64,000 nucleotides of DNA from Acanthosoma haemorrhoidale (GCA_930367205.1 OV884015.1:77205341-77269340), one strand, 5' to 3'; positions 41,041 through 53,216 are shown, counted from the first letter of the stretch. The notes: generated from the sequence alone by a model not told the origin. Made by a program: numbers and translations.

Positions 41041-42450
41041 TAAAACATAATTAAGGGTTATAAATTAACTTATTCATCGTTGAGTAGGGTATGACATTAA
41101 TGATGTTCGTTGCCTTGTAGTATGCCATTTTTGTTTTTCACACTGTCGTTCATTATAAACCTGCGATCTGCAAAGAGATGTTATATTTCGTATGGTAGTT
41201 TCGTTTGATGCCCCAATTATACATATGTAATTAATTAGTTAATTTATGCTTAATGAGAAATTATATTTTCCATAGGACAATGTATAGAGTATCGAGTTAA
41301 TGACATCAACGCACTGATATGTGTACTATGTTGGAGGTTTAGTGGACTATAATTTCAAAAACACTTAAAATCAGAATAATGGCATATTTTTTTTTATAAC
41401 CCATTTTAACATATTAGTTTGTGTTTGAACAATACTACTTTATGTATATCGCCATTTGATTTTATGAAATTTGCTTATTACATAATCATATAATGTATCA
41501 TTTATGTCAATCAACCTGGAGCATCTGTCTGGTTTATATGTCAAACGCATAATTTTTTAAATCCTATTGGTATTATTTTGTAGTTATTGAAAATAATATT
41601 GCGATTTCCGAAGCGTTCAAAAGCGGAAATAAACTTTTGTAGGGTAGACAAAACAGACTTTCATTATAAAATTCTTGAATATGAAGCAGGATCATACCAA
41701 TGACTTTCTGAAATAGCTCTCTTTTTGTAATTGCGGTAAACAAGCCTACTTGAGTTGCTTTCCCTAAGGCTGTCACATTTTCACGGCCTCGCTGTCAGGG
41801 GTAGGAAAACTACGAGGGCTAACGGAAAGCTCATTGTGGCAGTGAATAGCTCGCTTCAGGTTTTTCCTCCTCTATGAAAACTGTGGCCATTAGTCACATC
41901 ATCTCTAGTCAGAGTAGCTTCTGTTGCTCCTTTTTTCACCTCCATCGTCCACAGTTGTCCGCTTAAATTGCAAACGACCGAAAGATGGAAAACCCCCATC
42001 TGACCAAGAACAGTGGAAGAAAGAAAAGTTCGAAACTGTCCAGTCAATTTTCATCCAGGCTGTTATGCTGGTTGTCGGCCATTTTATTTTCATGTATTTC
42101 GCAAGATGTTTTTGGTTGGAATACTGTAGGTTTTAATGTTAATAAAATTAAAATAGCATGTTTACTATTATGAAATTGGTATGGTTTAATTGGTGTAGAT
42201 TGTTCATATGCTTTTAAAGTTATGAATATAAAATAATACTAAGAATTATTACTAAACAAGCGATAGTTGTGTGAAGTGTTAGCCATGAAATTATCAATCC
42301 TAAATTGTAGAAACTTTCATTGACGCATTAAGAAGAGTTTTTCAGTAGTAAAGCCAGCTAAATGGAATTAGAAAAAAGAGGATAAGAAACTTGGAAAGTG
42401 AGCAACTTGACAACTTGAAGACACGGACTTTCCGCGTGGTTTTTGCCCAG
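41041..42450. other. No supported gene
   Basis: Overlapping frames of 60-70 codons on both strands around 41856-42173. One plus-strand frame ends in a hydrophobic run (QAVMLVVGHFIFMYF) but has no supporting context. Confidence 0.4.
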
Positions 42451-42452
42451 CA

Positions 42453-42642
42453 GATAAGACAATAAGAAATGTCCACTCACGACATCTACGACGCTGGCTG
42501 TAACCACTTCCTTTTTGATAACCATTAGAGCCTGTCGTCGAGGGAGATGCCTCAAGCCTGGAGAATGGAGAGATCAAAGGTACCGCTTCCAGCTCCAAAA
42601 CTACGGAGGCAATTCTCCAGCGGGGTAATGGCCAGGGGAACC
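42453..42642 (-). other. Exon-like segment, unidentified
   Basis: On the minus strand an acceptor-like CCCATGTGCAG is followed by an open stretch that reads RLEASPSTTGSNGYQKGSG and reaches a GTGAGT site. Composition is GC-richer than the flanks. Two frames are open, so the reading is uncertain. Confidence 0.2.
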
Positions 42643-44670
42643 TGCACATGGGAGTAATTGTTTTTAGATACCAGCTGAAGAGAGTGGGGGGAGGCTAGGG
42701 AATGGTGGGGATACGATAATGGAAGTTTTACGCTCATGAAAAACAATGTGGTAATTGTTGTCAATAATTAAATGGCCTGACCCTCAGCTCTTGAAAATGA
42801 ACTTTCGAAACAATTCCGAGAAGTTAAACGGTAGTAATGAGAAATACATTTTTTTATGGGAGCCATCAAGGGTCCGAAAGCCTTATTACTCTGCGGCTAC
42901 TTGAGGCCTCACTCGCCGGTTTCTCTTGCTAACGATTGATTGGCTCCACCGATTCACAGTTTGCATGCTATTATCCGAGCTGTGCAGGTTACACGGACAC
43001 GGTATCATCGGTCTTACCGTTATGAAGAAGAGAAACTTCGTCAAACTGGAAAACTCTGTTTGCCACTAATATGGAAAGCGATCTATGAGCAGATCATACA
43101 AGTGATGCATGAAATGGGAATTACCTTGTTTGCTGTACCTTGCTGAGATCGGGTGGTTCATCGGGAATCTTAAGCAAAATCTATAATTTCATTTGTCATA
43201 CAGCAAGGTTGAAGATGAAAAAAGAAAGCTATCACTGCCTCAAAAGGGCTTGAGCACCCCCCCCAAAAAACGAAATCACCTGAACTTTTGAAAGAATGTC
43301 ATATATATTTTGCTTGTATTTTTGGCTTGTAATTATAGAGGGAACATTTCAAAGTAAAATATCAATATGAACAGGTATAGAGGTTTAATACTGCTATCGT
43401 GGATTTCAGGTTCAAGGTTCAGTAATACCACTTTCCGGCAAATTTAAATTTTTTTAATCTTCTCTAACAGCTTTTTATTGACGCGTTCTTCATGACAAAA
43501 TTATATTAGTAATAATATACTTATTAAGAATATAATAATTGTTCTTAAGACTTCCTCTGGATATTTACGAAGTAATGTTTTGTATCAATCATCACAATAT
43601 CAAGCTATGGCCTGAAACCAGCGGATAGGAGACACCAAATTTCAAGTTTCGCACAAATCGTAAGTAGTGAAGGGATTTTATTTAATTTTTTTTGGTTGAT
43701 TAGACATTGAAAATAAAAGTAGTGTATGCAGTGAGTTCATTGCTAGCTATGAGTATATAAATGAATAGAAGAGTTTTTTGGGAGATTGTTTTTTGGGAGT
43801 TGCTAGGTTTTCATCAAATTTATTTAGGAGGTAATTCTATAAAAATCAGTAAACGAAAAAAAAGTGAAATAAGTATGAGTTTTCTGGTAGACTCGGATAC
43901 CGTGAACAAATAGATAAAATGCATAAGGCTCACCAAAGATGTATCTGGAAAAGAAGATAGCGAAAGGGATGAAATGCAGTTTTTAGAATAAAATGAGGAA
44001 TAAAAAAGAATGGAAAGGGGTATACAAACACCGTTCTATAGTTATAAGCTGATGGTGGGCAATCAAGGTGAATTTTGGCGTAACTCAAAGCAGGGCTGTC
44101 TCCCACTCAGTACGTCAAAGAAGAACTGACATTGGCTGGTCCAGTTTGGATAGCAGAAGAAAAAGTACGGGAATCAGGCAACCAACCATAAGGTTGTATC
44201 TCTTATTATACATTATCATTGAACAGCCTCTTCTCCTCCCGTCATGAAATATTCGACTTTTAACATTCGAAATAAGCATAGCTATGCCAGCTGGCATTAT
44301 TAATGTCATTATTAATGGACAGCCTTTCCACAACTCTCTGTACGTCTGCATCACATTTATGAGATGGTAGGTGATGTCTACTGTTTGTCAGTTCTCCAAA
44401 ATCTTCTAAACAGCATCCCCTGCCATTTCACAGATGCAGCACACAGTTGAAACTTAATTTCTTTCATCAACCTAATATCTCAACAAACTCTTCTGCTTAT
44501 GTGTAGTGCATAAATATTATGTCGTTCAAAACTTTAACGTTATACACGTTTATTGAGTGGTGGATTTTTATTCGCTTCCATTTTATTTGAAGAGAACAAG
44601 AGAGACTAATGGATGTAGAGAAATGTAAAGAACGGTGCCGTGGGACTTGGCCTCTCAGGTGTATCTCTCT
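42643..44670. other. No supported gene
   Basis: A 68-codon frame at 42940-43146 (RYEEEKLRQTGKLCLPLIW) looks protein-like but stands alone. A C8 run is at 43257-43264. Confidence 0.4.
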
Positions 44671-44840
44671 CTATTAGAGCTGCCATTTTTTTTTTCAATT
44701 TGTTTCAATTGTGACGAGAGCCATTGTCCGCCTGTTATTGGCCGGACCGAATCCGCCGTTCTGTCAAAGGACCTCCCGACGCTGTGACGCCGTCTCTCTC
44801 TCACTCTCCCTTCTCTCTCAGTTATCGTCGAGTCAGTATA
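44671..44840 (+). promoter_or_regulatory. CpG-rich block with CT repeats, possible promoter
   Basis: A GC-rich block (TTGGCCGGACCGAATCCGCC) leads into CTCTCTCTCACTCTCCC and then TCAGTTATCGTCGAG. CT/GA repeats before a TCAGTT initiator-like motif are typical of GAGA-type arthropod promoters. No downstream coding exon was identified. Confidence 0.3.
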
Positions 44841-45739
44841 TCAAGAAGTATAGAAAGTTAATGGTAGCTAGCGTTATTTCATGACTTATTAGTTATTTGT
44901 GACCTCACTCTTCCACGAGACCGCCAAGAAATCTAGGTTTCCAAGATAAGAATCAAACATAATAATATTTTGCTTATTTGTAAACTGATTTTTTCATTTA
45001 CGCTTTTTTCATTTAATTACGAAATGACATTAAAAAACCGATACATAGCTAAGGATGCACTAATATAGAATATGCTTACATAGTTCAAAGACTTTTTAAC
45101 CAACCCCTCGCGTGACCAATGTCATATGTTACCTGCATGATCCACGGGACCGCCCAGTTTCCATTTCAAATAAGGAGGGCTTATAAAGATGCATTTATGT
45201 TGAAATATCTAGCCAGGTTTATCGTATTATAATTTCTGGAATTTTTTATTAGGATTAGTGATAAATTATTACCGGTCCGAATTCATAAAAGCTTTTTTAT
45301 GATTTCTTGGAAATTTCTTCTCTATATAACTGTTAAACAAGACCATATTTAAGATTCCTCAATCACTCACTCATCCATACCCCAGAGAAAGAGAGATAGA
45401 CAAAGTCTTTGGTTAACTAATAGGAGTTATTTGAATAAGTATCTCAACGAAATCATCATAATTATATTTTGAATGATATTTGACTATTTTTACACTTAAA
45501 GGAACAGTATGAATCTATTACAAACAAGATTATCATATAGTCTGATGGATATTGTAGCTGTGTCACAAATAAAATGTTTTTAATTGCTGGTGATGTCTGT
45601 AAACTGGAAGTCTACATCACCTATCTTTATTATTTAGGGGCGCAAACCCTTAATAGTGGGTAGAAAACATTCTCTATTATCTTACATCCCTTCCCTCCTT
45701 TGTCTCTTTATGATTAATATATATGGAGTCGCTGTGCTT
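44841..45739. other. AT-rich DNA, no gene seen
   Basis: Nothing recognised. Confidence 0.5.
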
Positions 45740-45860
45740 ATTAATTCACTGCGGTCGCTGGGAATGAGAGCGGTCGCAGACACCATTAGTAGGCCCAGCC
45801 AACAGTGGGGCTGTAGATTTGTCTCGGAGCATTGTACCACCGGAGGCGAGGCTAACCCAG
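45740..45860 (+). other. Weak exon-like segment
   Basis: An open stretch reading SRPSQQWGCRFVSEHC ends at CCCAG|GTAATA. The next frame (45889-46101) is also open for 70 codons. Neither is recognised; both are less AT-rich than their surroundings. Confidence 0.18.
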
Positions 45861-46934
45861 GTAATAATAACATCATGGATCTGTTCAGGTGATTAAGTTA
45901 TTTCCACTGCATGGGGCCCCATTGTACAGCATCAAACGGGACGTTCAGCCGAATATATTCAGAGAATCATACATTATCAACGGTCCTTCTTCAATAGCTT
46001 TCGGTGAATCCTGTGACAGAGAAGGCGAGAGATATCTGAATCTGTTACATTATTCACATCCTCGAAGTGATATAATTCTTAGAACTGTTAGAAAATCCTA
46101 AATAGAACATTATAATTTAAAAATTATTTTTCTATTTTTGTAAAAAATTGTTATTTGTAAAATTACATGCTTATCCAGCTAATTCTGATTTAAGGGCTCA
46201 TTGAATACCGTATGCACAATTCTGCTAAATCAATATGTACATTTCACACTCATACCAATATTCATACAATATGTAAACACAGAACCCTCCTTGGGCCCCC
46301 CATACCCCAACCTCACTCTCGGATCGTTTCCGTATATATCGAAGATCAGAAATAAAGACGCTCAAAAAATGAGTGGACCACATGGAGACCAGTGCTAGAA
46401 CCCATGAAATACTTTCTTCAATAGAAAGCAAGGGCTTTGGAGGAGTAATGTATGGGTGGGTGTTACCACAAAAGAAGGAGTATAGGATTCGAATGTGTGA
46501 GTAATTTATAAATTATTACTTACGACCGTAGTGTATTCAGGTTGTTACCAAAGTATATCAGCAAAGTTGAAGGTATAATACTAGCAGAAAAAAAACACAT
46601 AATGTTTAGTTTTACAAATCCTATTCATATTGAAGTTTAGCTAGTTTACACTATAAATCTCAACCCCCCCCCCCCACCAAAAAAGAACAATTTGATGTCA
46701 GTTCTATTCACATAACTCAATTGTGTATGCCCCCCCCCCAAATACTCATTACAAATTATTTAATAATCATTCAAATATTCATTCAAATATTTATGTATTC
46801 AAATATAATATAAGAAATATTCAAATATTTCAAATTAAAATAATCATCTACTGTATTGTCACATCAACTTCTTGATGTGAACGTCTTCCCGCAATATCTA
46901 ATGGGATACGTATCCTTATTGAGGGGAGATGAAT
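45861..46934. other. No supported gene
   Basis: A C12 run (46664-46675) and a C10 run (46730-46739) lie here. The segment 46225-46320 weakly resembles the minus-strand 3' UTR of the Jockey copies (CATTCATACAATAT and GGGCCCCCC). Confidence 0.35.
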
Positions 46935-47507
46935 AAACAGTCTTCTCCCACTATTTACCCACTTGACTGACAATACAGCCAAATGTCTCCAACACTTCCA
47001 GAATGGAATCATGCGAAAAGTGGTCCGACACACCTCTTTCGAGAGGTTGAAGAACGCTGACCTGCACCCGTTGCTTGGTGTGCCGTCGGTGGGTGAGTTC
47101 ATCCGCCGGAGACACATTAAGTTTTTTGACTCGTTGCAGCACCTGACAAATCCAGTGTTTAACACTATGACCCCGCCACCCCTCCCGCATCGATGGCAAC
47201 AGACTGTCGGGGAAAAATTATGATAAGAATTAGTATGTAAGTTAGTTTTAAGGTTGATCAAAAAGGTGAGCCCCATCACCTTATTAGTCAGTTTCGTCAA
47301 GTCACGTATAATTTATGTCATTATACTTGTTTATACATTATATAATTTCTATAAAATAACAAAACCTGTATATAATGTAGTGATGCTACAGGAAATACAA
47401 AATAATTTGTAAATAGATTCGCCTGAGGATCTATAATTATATATAATTATCTGTAAATTTAAAGGGGCTATGAAGAAAAAAAAAAAAAAAAAAAAAACAG
47501 TCTTCTC
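46935..47507 (+). mobile_element. 5'-truncated LINE copy B4 with TSD and A-tail
   Basis: Insert 46948-47494 lies between copies of AAACAGTCTTCTC (46935-46947 and 47495-47507). It begins inside ORF2 at PLFTHLTDNTAK, carries the C-terminus, the 3' UTR with hairpin 1 (47265-47280) and hairpin 2 (GTAGT-GAT-GCTAC, 47377-47389), and ends in an A-run of about 20. It is the best preserved B copy in the window. Confidence 0.92.
46963..47223 (+). pseudogene. ORF2 C-terminal fragment of LINE B4
   Basis: An open 87-codon stretch with QHFQNGIMRKVVRHTSFER, PLLGVPSVGEFIRRRHIKFF and LPHRWQQTVGEKL to a native TGA stop. It ends about 40 bases before hairpin 1. Catalytic domains are absent because of 5' truncation. 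Confidence 0.85.
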
Positions 47508-47692
47508 TTGTGATTGTGATTATACATCTTTATTAAGTATAATTTTTATAAAATAACAAAACCTGTATATAATGTAGCAACGCTACAGGAAATACAAAAA
47601 TAATTTGAAAATATATTCGCCTGAGGATCTATAATTGTATATAATTATCTGTAAATTAAAGAGGCTATGAAGAAAAAAAAACAAAACAGTCT
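47508..47692 (+). mobile_element. LINE copy B5, 3'-tail only
   Basis: About 150 bp of the B 3' UTR from roughly 47530, including hairpin 2 in the form GTAGC-AAC-GCTAC (47574-47586), ending in an A-rich tail and then AAACAGTCT (47684-47692). The same AAACAGTCT also begins both TSDs of copy B4, so the two insertions share one target. Confidence 0.8.
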
Positions 47693-48655
47693 ACCGTTAT
47701 TTTCTTCAGAAATCTTTTTTTTTTTTTTGCTATTATTATGATCAAGACCATTTATTATTTTTCTCTTGGCTTATTCTCAGCATCATCGGGCATGAAATGA
47801 AACTACCATGCTTAATGTCATGTTTCTAAAAAAACACTACTTGTGAGTTTTAATAACGTGTGATTGTAGTTAGAATAAAACAAACTAAAAATTACATATC
47901 GCTTATGAAGGAGTCGAAATTATTAATTTGGTAACTATCCTACTTGAAGTTACAGACAAATGGTATTAAATACCAACTAATGAACGAATTATTAATGCCA
48001 TTCAATCATGTTTGATGGAGATGGCCATATTTTTCAATATCAATAGGATATTCCAATACTAATATCCAATAGGAGCTCCATGAAACTTTGCATGTCTATT
48101 GAATCGTAAAACAGACACATGAGTGAAAAAATAATAGTTTCTGGTTTTGAAAAATAATTTCTATGATTAGTTAAGTTGCTATAAATCTACTCCATTACTA
48201 TAAGTCCATTTTAGGCTTTTTTATAAAAGTTAGTAGGTAGAGCTAGTTTGGAGAAATATTTTCAAACTTCTCATATACTTTTTGAAATTGCTATTTCACT
48301 AAACGCCTCCAAATTATGAGATTGAAAGTCTTATATTTAGCTACACTGGCCCATCTTTCTAATTTAATAGCTTTCCTTTCTTCAGAATCAGACCTATCTC
48401 TGAATCAACTAAAAATCAAAAGTAGAGGAGGATGATTTAAGAATAATTTTTTTGAAAATAAATCAACGATAAATAAATAAAAATTGTTGCACGCCTAAAT
48501 AATGTTTATAGTGGACTGCTCTTCCTCTGCTTATATTTCCTTGGATCATATATTTTCCTTTAAGTCTTTTTTTATTGTGAGTAGGTTTTTTTTTTAAATT
48601 AAGGTCACGGACTATTATACTTCACTGTTTCTCTTTGTGAAGTACTATTCATTTT
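47693..48655. other. AT-rich DNA, no gene seen
   Basis: Poly-T run at about 47717-47729; nothing else recognised. Confidence 0.5.
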
Positions 48656-49036
48656 TTAATAGCTATAAATTGTTTTATTTAACAGTGCTATATTGTAATT
48701 CATAGAGGGCATGGTCCCCGGATACATTTTTTCTGTCTTTTCTATTCTATCTGTGCAATAATGGTAGAGGCTGATAACATTCTCTGTTTTAAGTTGACCT
48801 GGTATAGCGCATAGTTGAGGAAAAATATAACTAATTAAAATGTAAAGAAAACTAACGACTAACGTGAGGTAAGGAGGATATGTAATAAGAGGCAAGACTA
48901 AAAATAATTCCTTGTGTACTAATTGCTTTTTGTGGAAATTAGAAGAAAACAAAGTGTCATTGTAGACGTGGAAAGAACATGACGATAACAAAAAGAAAGG
49001 AACCTTAGTAGGCATGAAGTATATCAAAAGCCACAT
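48656..49036 (-). other. 126-codon hydrophobic ORF, unidentified
   Basis: The longest frame outside mobile elements. It starts at an ATG and has one strong membrane-like segment, PPYLTLVVSFLYILISYIF, preceded by a second hydrophobic stretch, then FPQLCAIPGQ. The pattern of a membrane helix followed by P-x-L-x-x-x-x-G is faintly like the first helix of Methuselah-type receptors, but the match is weak. Low-complexity AT-rich DNA can produce such frames by chance. Confidence 0.2.
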
Positions 49037-49229
49037 CTGCCTCCATATTGGAACGATGGATGTTGGCCAAAATAGTCGAGCAATGGCACAACAGCATTTG
49101 CTGCAGACAGACCATGTTCTTCATCAACAGACGCTCAAAAGTAAATAACTCATGGTCATAAAACTTCAGTAGCAAAATATTAACCTTATGTCAGGCATTT
49201 TAGCTTCATACTGCAGATTAAGTCAGAAC
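49037..49229. other. No gene seen
   Basis: Spacer upstream of the R1-type relic; the relic may extend into it. Confidence 0.4.
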
Positions 49230-49815
49230 CACTCCACTTTGTTGTAAGGAAAGATTGATTCGAGGAGGAACAGTAGCATGGAAATGGGCATTGCCTGGAT
49301 TGGATGCGTGATGTGGGAATCAGGTTCCCTGTCTTAAGGACCCTCTACCAGACCCTAGTCTTGTGTAGATATAAGATATGCTTCACAGTCGTGGTTGGCA
49401 TACCTCAATAAGGGTAGGCATGTGCTGGACCAAGTGAACAAAACTGAACCAAGTGGAAGGACCACCTTGGCAACCGGACTGATGAGGTGTGAAGTACCAG
49501 ACGGACCAACACCACGAAGAGGTGTAGCTTGAGGAAGTGCTTCCCCTCGGTCAAGGACAGATGGAGGGTAAAGTGTGTCTCCCAGGACTATTGGAGTTCC
49601 CGGGTGCTATCGGAAACTACGGATTTCGATCCATGCTCTATGAGCCTAAAAGAGCTGTGGACCCCAATTGTCAACATTGTGGGAACAATCTGAGAGACTC
49701 CACAGAGCACGACACGGGCTTTGGAACAATCGAGAGAACAATTCTCCGGTCGTTTGGGCAGTACAGACAGCCTAGAGGTATCCGACTGCTAATAGACTAG
49801 GAGCAGAATTTTAGG
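49230..49815 (+). pseudogene. R1-type LINE ORF2 C-terminal relic, 5' part
   Basis: The plus-strand frame at 49537-49800 contains FPGAIGNYGFRSMLYEPKRA, then PNCQHCGNNLRDSTEHD, the C-x2-C...EH zinc-knuckle pattern near the end of R1/TRAS-type ORF2. Upstream sequence is shifted between frames. The relic is interrupted at 49815 by LINE copy A2 and seems to resume at 50388. Confidence 0.6.
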
Positions 49816-50387
49816 TTTTTTTTTTTTCCTCTTTATCGATAATATATATACAATGACAAAAATAAATAAATAAATTTGGAATTACAGTTGTCTCCTCGTG
49901 CTGCATTCGCAGATGCATATTAAGGAGTTCATAAAATATAATACTTTAAGATTGTTGTTAATAAGTCCAATACACATACACTCACTAGGTGATGAGGCTC
50001 ACCTTACGCTTGCGACCGTGGAAAACACTAACACTAAAACCTAAACCTAGAACCTAAGACTAAAGCGTTACAGACGCGACAGCATCCTGCCATCGATGGG
50101 GGAACGGAGCGGGGGTTATCGTGTTAAACACCGGGTTTGTCAAATATTGCAGGGAGTCGAAAAATTTGATATGTCTACGTTGGATGAACTCATCCACCGT
50201 AGGCAGATCAAAGATCTCGTGAAGCTCACTGTTGCTCCGCTGCTCGAATGAAGTACCTCTGACCACTTTCATCAGTATACCGTTTTGGAATTGTTGGAGT
50301 CGCCGAGCTGTCGTATACGTCAGATAGCGAAAAAGCGGTGCACCATACAGCAGAGTAGGCCTGAGTATACTCTTGTATATCAGTAGC
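49816..50387 (-). mobile_element. LINE-derived copy A2, about 572 bp, nested in the R1 relic
   Basis: A minus-strand insert with a 13-base A-tail (T-run 49816-49828), flanked by a 6-bp TTTAGG repeat (49810-49815 and 50388-50393). It starts at GCTACTGATATAC, the same element position as A1 at 4818. The 3' UTR has hairpin 1 in the form GGTGA-GCCTCA-TCACC and a second palindrome TGCAT...ATGCA. Confidence 0.85.
50060..50387 (-). pseudogene. ORF2 C-terminal fragment of LINE A2
   Basis: Reads LLIYKSILRPTLLYGAPLFR, QQFQNGILMKVVRGTSFEQR, EFIQRRHIKFFDSLQYLTN and PFPHRWQDAVASVTL to a native stop. It matches A1 closely and is intact within the piece. The frame runs on upstream into flanking DNA, which is not part of the element. 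Confidence 0.85.
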
Positions 50388-50560
50388 TTTAGGGTCCAAA
50401 AGTGGAAGGAGCTAAAGGTAATAGGGCACTTTATCACCTCCAGGAGGGTGGTGGAGGATGAGCAACTGTGATAGATTGAGGGTGCTCATCAAGAATATTG
50501 TGCCAACATGGAGTGGAGTGTGCGTGGTCGATGAGGCACCCTAGTCTGAGACATGGATCG
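50388..50560 (+). pseudogene. R1-type LINE relic, part after the nested insertion
   Basis: Resumes after the TTTAGG repeat, with broken frames such as WKELKVIGHFITSRRVVEDE, compatible with the tail that follows the zinc knuckle in R1-type ORF2. The assignment rests mainly on continuity across the nested insert. Confidence 0.35.
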
Positions 50561-52208
50561 CGCAGTAGAGGTTTAATAATAAAATAAAAAGTAAACATAG
50601 GGGCTGACAAAAAGGGACAAAGCTCTATTTGTCCAATAAATCGTTACTAGTTCTTTCTTTCATCATTCTACCTATATAGCAAAATTTACCTGATTTTCCA
50701 CTATTAAAGAAAGTTTGTGTATATTCGAACACAATTATTTTTTATCTCCTGAACGCAATAAGAAGGAAGTGGGTCGTTTGTCTTTGTGTCCCTCTCTGAA
50801 GCAGCAGAATATATGTATCCACTTGACGGATGAATTCTCTCGGACGGAATATTTTCTGGTTATGAGATGGATTGGGCGGTGACCCCTATTTGAAAGTCAG
50901 CGCCAAGGTCCTGGTGGATGTGTGCAGTGGAGAGCTGATGTGACCACTATAAATAAAAGTCGTATAGGTCGGAAGGAACCCATGAAAGTCAAGGGAGTGG
51001 AGGGGGGAATAAACCCTCCTTTGTCTCAAAGCAAACCTCATTTCGGCACATCCCTTTTCGCCCCTTTTCCCTAGTCCCTTTTTACAAAGTATAATACGAC
51101 CTTTTTTTTTAAAGGAGCTGCATTTCTTTTACAATTTTAACCAGGGACCTTTCTTATCTTATCATGCCCCACCTGCGCAACCCAAGAGAGTGCTTCACTA
51201 ACGAAGATTCTATTTGGTTTTTTTGTTTTCTGCTTACGTGACTGAGCTGTAGATAATAAAATGCAGTATACAAGTTTTTTTTTATTTTATATTGCTTTTT
51301 ATATGAATGAATACACAAGAAGCATTTATGCCTCTACACAATGTTTATTTACACCGATAACTTTCGGCAACTCCCTTGACATCTTCACGGCTTGCTTAAA
51401 TAAAATAATACGGTACAAAGAAGTCTAATTGGTAAATTGAAACAAAGATACAATCGGTCTAAAATTAAAATATAAGAAATATCTATATTTATATAAAATA
51501 TTAAAAAAAGTTAAGTCACATTATAAAGCAAGTACTAATTCTATAATCTTTTGTTACAAATTACCATTACTACTTACCACTAAAACATCATACTACTGCA
51601 ACTAAACACAATAAGCCTTTTCTGCAACCTACTACCACATACTTCAACTTCTACAGCTGAAACCCTCTAAAGAGCTGACGTCATGCTCAGAACTCCTGTT
51701 TGACGATTTAAAATGTTTTCCTAGCAATAACCCCCTTAACAACGTTTTCTACAATATTATAACCAATATTTACACCAGTTCCTACAAGTTCTTATAGGAA
51801 GCAGAATATTCCTAAGTAGGTTTCCAACCACAGTTCCTGCGCTGCCGTTTTATTGATTCAGGATATTTAAAGAAATATTGTTGCCACAGTAGTCGTGAGT
51901 GAATTTAATGGAATGTGGAAATTCCTTGTACGACGCTTGGAAGTTTTCTACTTAAATAAAAGAATAGATTCTTAATTATCAACATATTTCAGATCAATGA
52001 CCTTCATTGGAACCTCATACTTAAAATATAAATGTAATGTTCAGATGATTATGTTAAGTGTTACATATTGTCATATATGTTAATAAATTATATTAAATGC
52101 TGAAATAAATTTTTAGTTTTGAGCTATTCATAATTTTAGAGGTTACTAGTTAGGACGGAACGGTTCAAAAGGTTTACTACTTTTTTTTGTTTTTACAGTC
52201 ATTCTTGA
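50561..52208. other. AT-rich DNA, no gene seen
   Basis: GC-richer patch at 50760-50980 without a clear frame; the rest is AT-rich and featureless to me. Confidence 0.45.
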
Positions 52209-53216
52209 TTTATAATTGTCGGGTCGTCACTAGGGGGGGCCTGATCACCCTAGCCCTGGTGACAAGTGCGGATTGTTTGAGTTTATAACCTGGACAATCG
52301 TTCCATGACGGTGTTACTATCTGACTCCATTTATGATAGGTATGTGCCCCGACAATGCACTATGTTCAAGAACCTCTTCTCTTTTTTTTTTTTAGAGGTT
52401 TCATAAAGAATTAGTCAAGTTTTCAGAGTTCGAGCGGAAACCAAGCAAGTGTCAACGAGTAAAGGTCACGAGAGACTAATTAACAGGGCCAGGAGCCCTG
52501 CCTTAAGTACCCTCTCCCCTTGCCTGCTGCGAGGCTGCAAGGGTCTAAGCCGGTGGTGGTTCCCACGCACACCTGTGGTGAGGAACGTGACCGGTGGTGA
52601 GGTACATGACTGCCGCCTGATTACCCGACCAGGGGACAAGCCCTGGAGGTAGAGAGGCCCCAAAAGGGTTGTTATGTTGATGACCTGTTTATGACCTGTC
52701 TCGTGTGACTTAGTTGGCTTCCACCTTTTATTGCTTAACACATTCACAATGATTTATATTTGTTTATTGTAGCGCCCGCTAACTACTTATGTTAAAAGGT
52801 AACTCAGTCTTCTACTTTCTACTCTTTTAATCCGCTGTTACTTGGTGTCTCTTTACGCCAGAGCCTATGGCCCTGGAAGGCAGTCACTTAGACTCCTCGT
52901 CAGCCCACTCTCTCTTCAGCGCCGCTGAGTCTGTCACCCTGTTACTCAGCCTCCTTGCAGGCCCTCTGGCGCCTTGTACCTGTTACGCAGCCGGGCCCCC
53001 ACCCAAACTCTTAAAACTTGTCTTATTCTTTATGAAACCTCTGTACCTCTTCTCTTGAACATAGTGTATTGTCGGGACACATACCTATCATAAAATGGAG
53101 TCAGATATTAACGCCGACATGGAACATGGTCCATGTTATAAACTACAACAAACCGCACTTGTCACCAGGGCTAGAGTGATTAGGCACTCCCCTAGTGGCA
53201 ACCCGGCATTTATAAT
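52209..53216. mobile_element. Non-autonomous DNA transposon with long TIRs and 8-bp TSD
   Basis: Element 52217-53208 (992 bp) is bounded by TTTATAAT on both sides (52209-52216, 53209-53216). Its ends read TGTCGGGTCGTCACTAGGGG and, inverted, TGCCGGGTTGCCACTAGGGG. The inverted arms extend about 215 bp (to about 52436 and from about 52990), with a shared CTGGTGACAAGTGCGG stretch and local differences including a T-run in the left arm. The 550-bp interior has no transposase motif. An 8-bp TSD suits hAT, P or Merlin-like groups; the TG start is not diagnostic, so the superfamily is left open. Confidence 0.88.
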
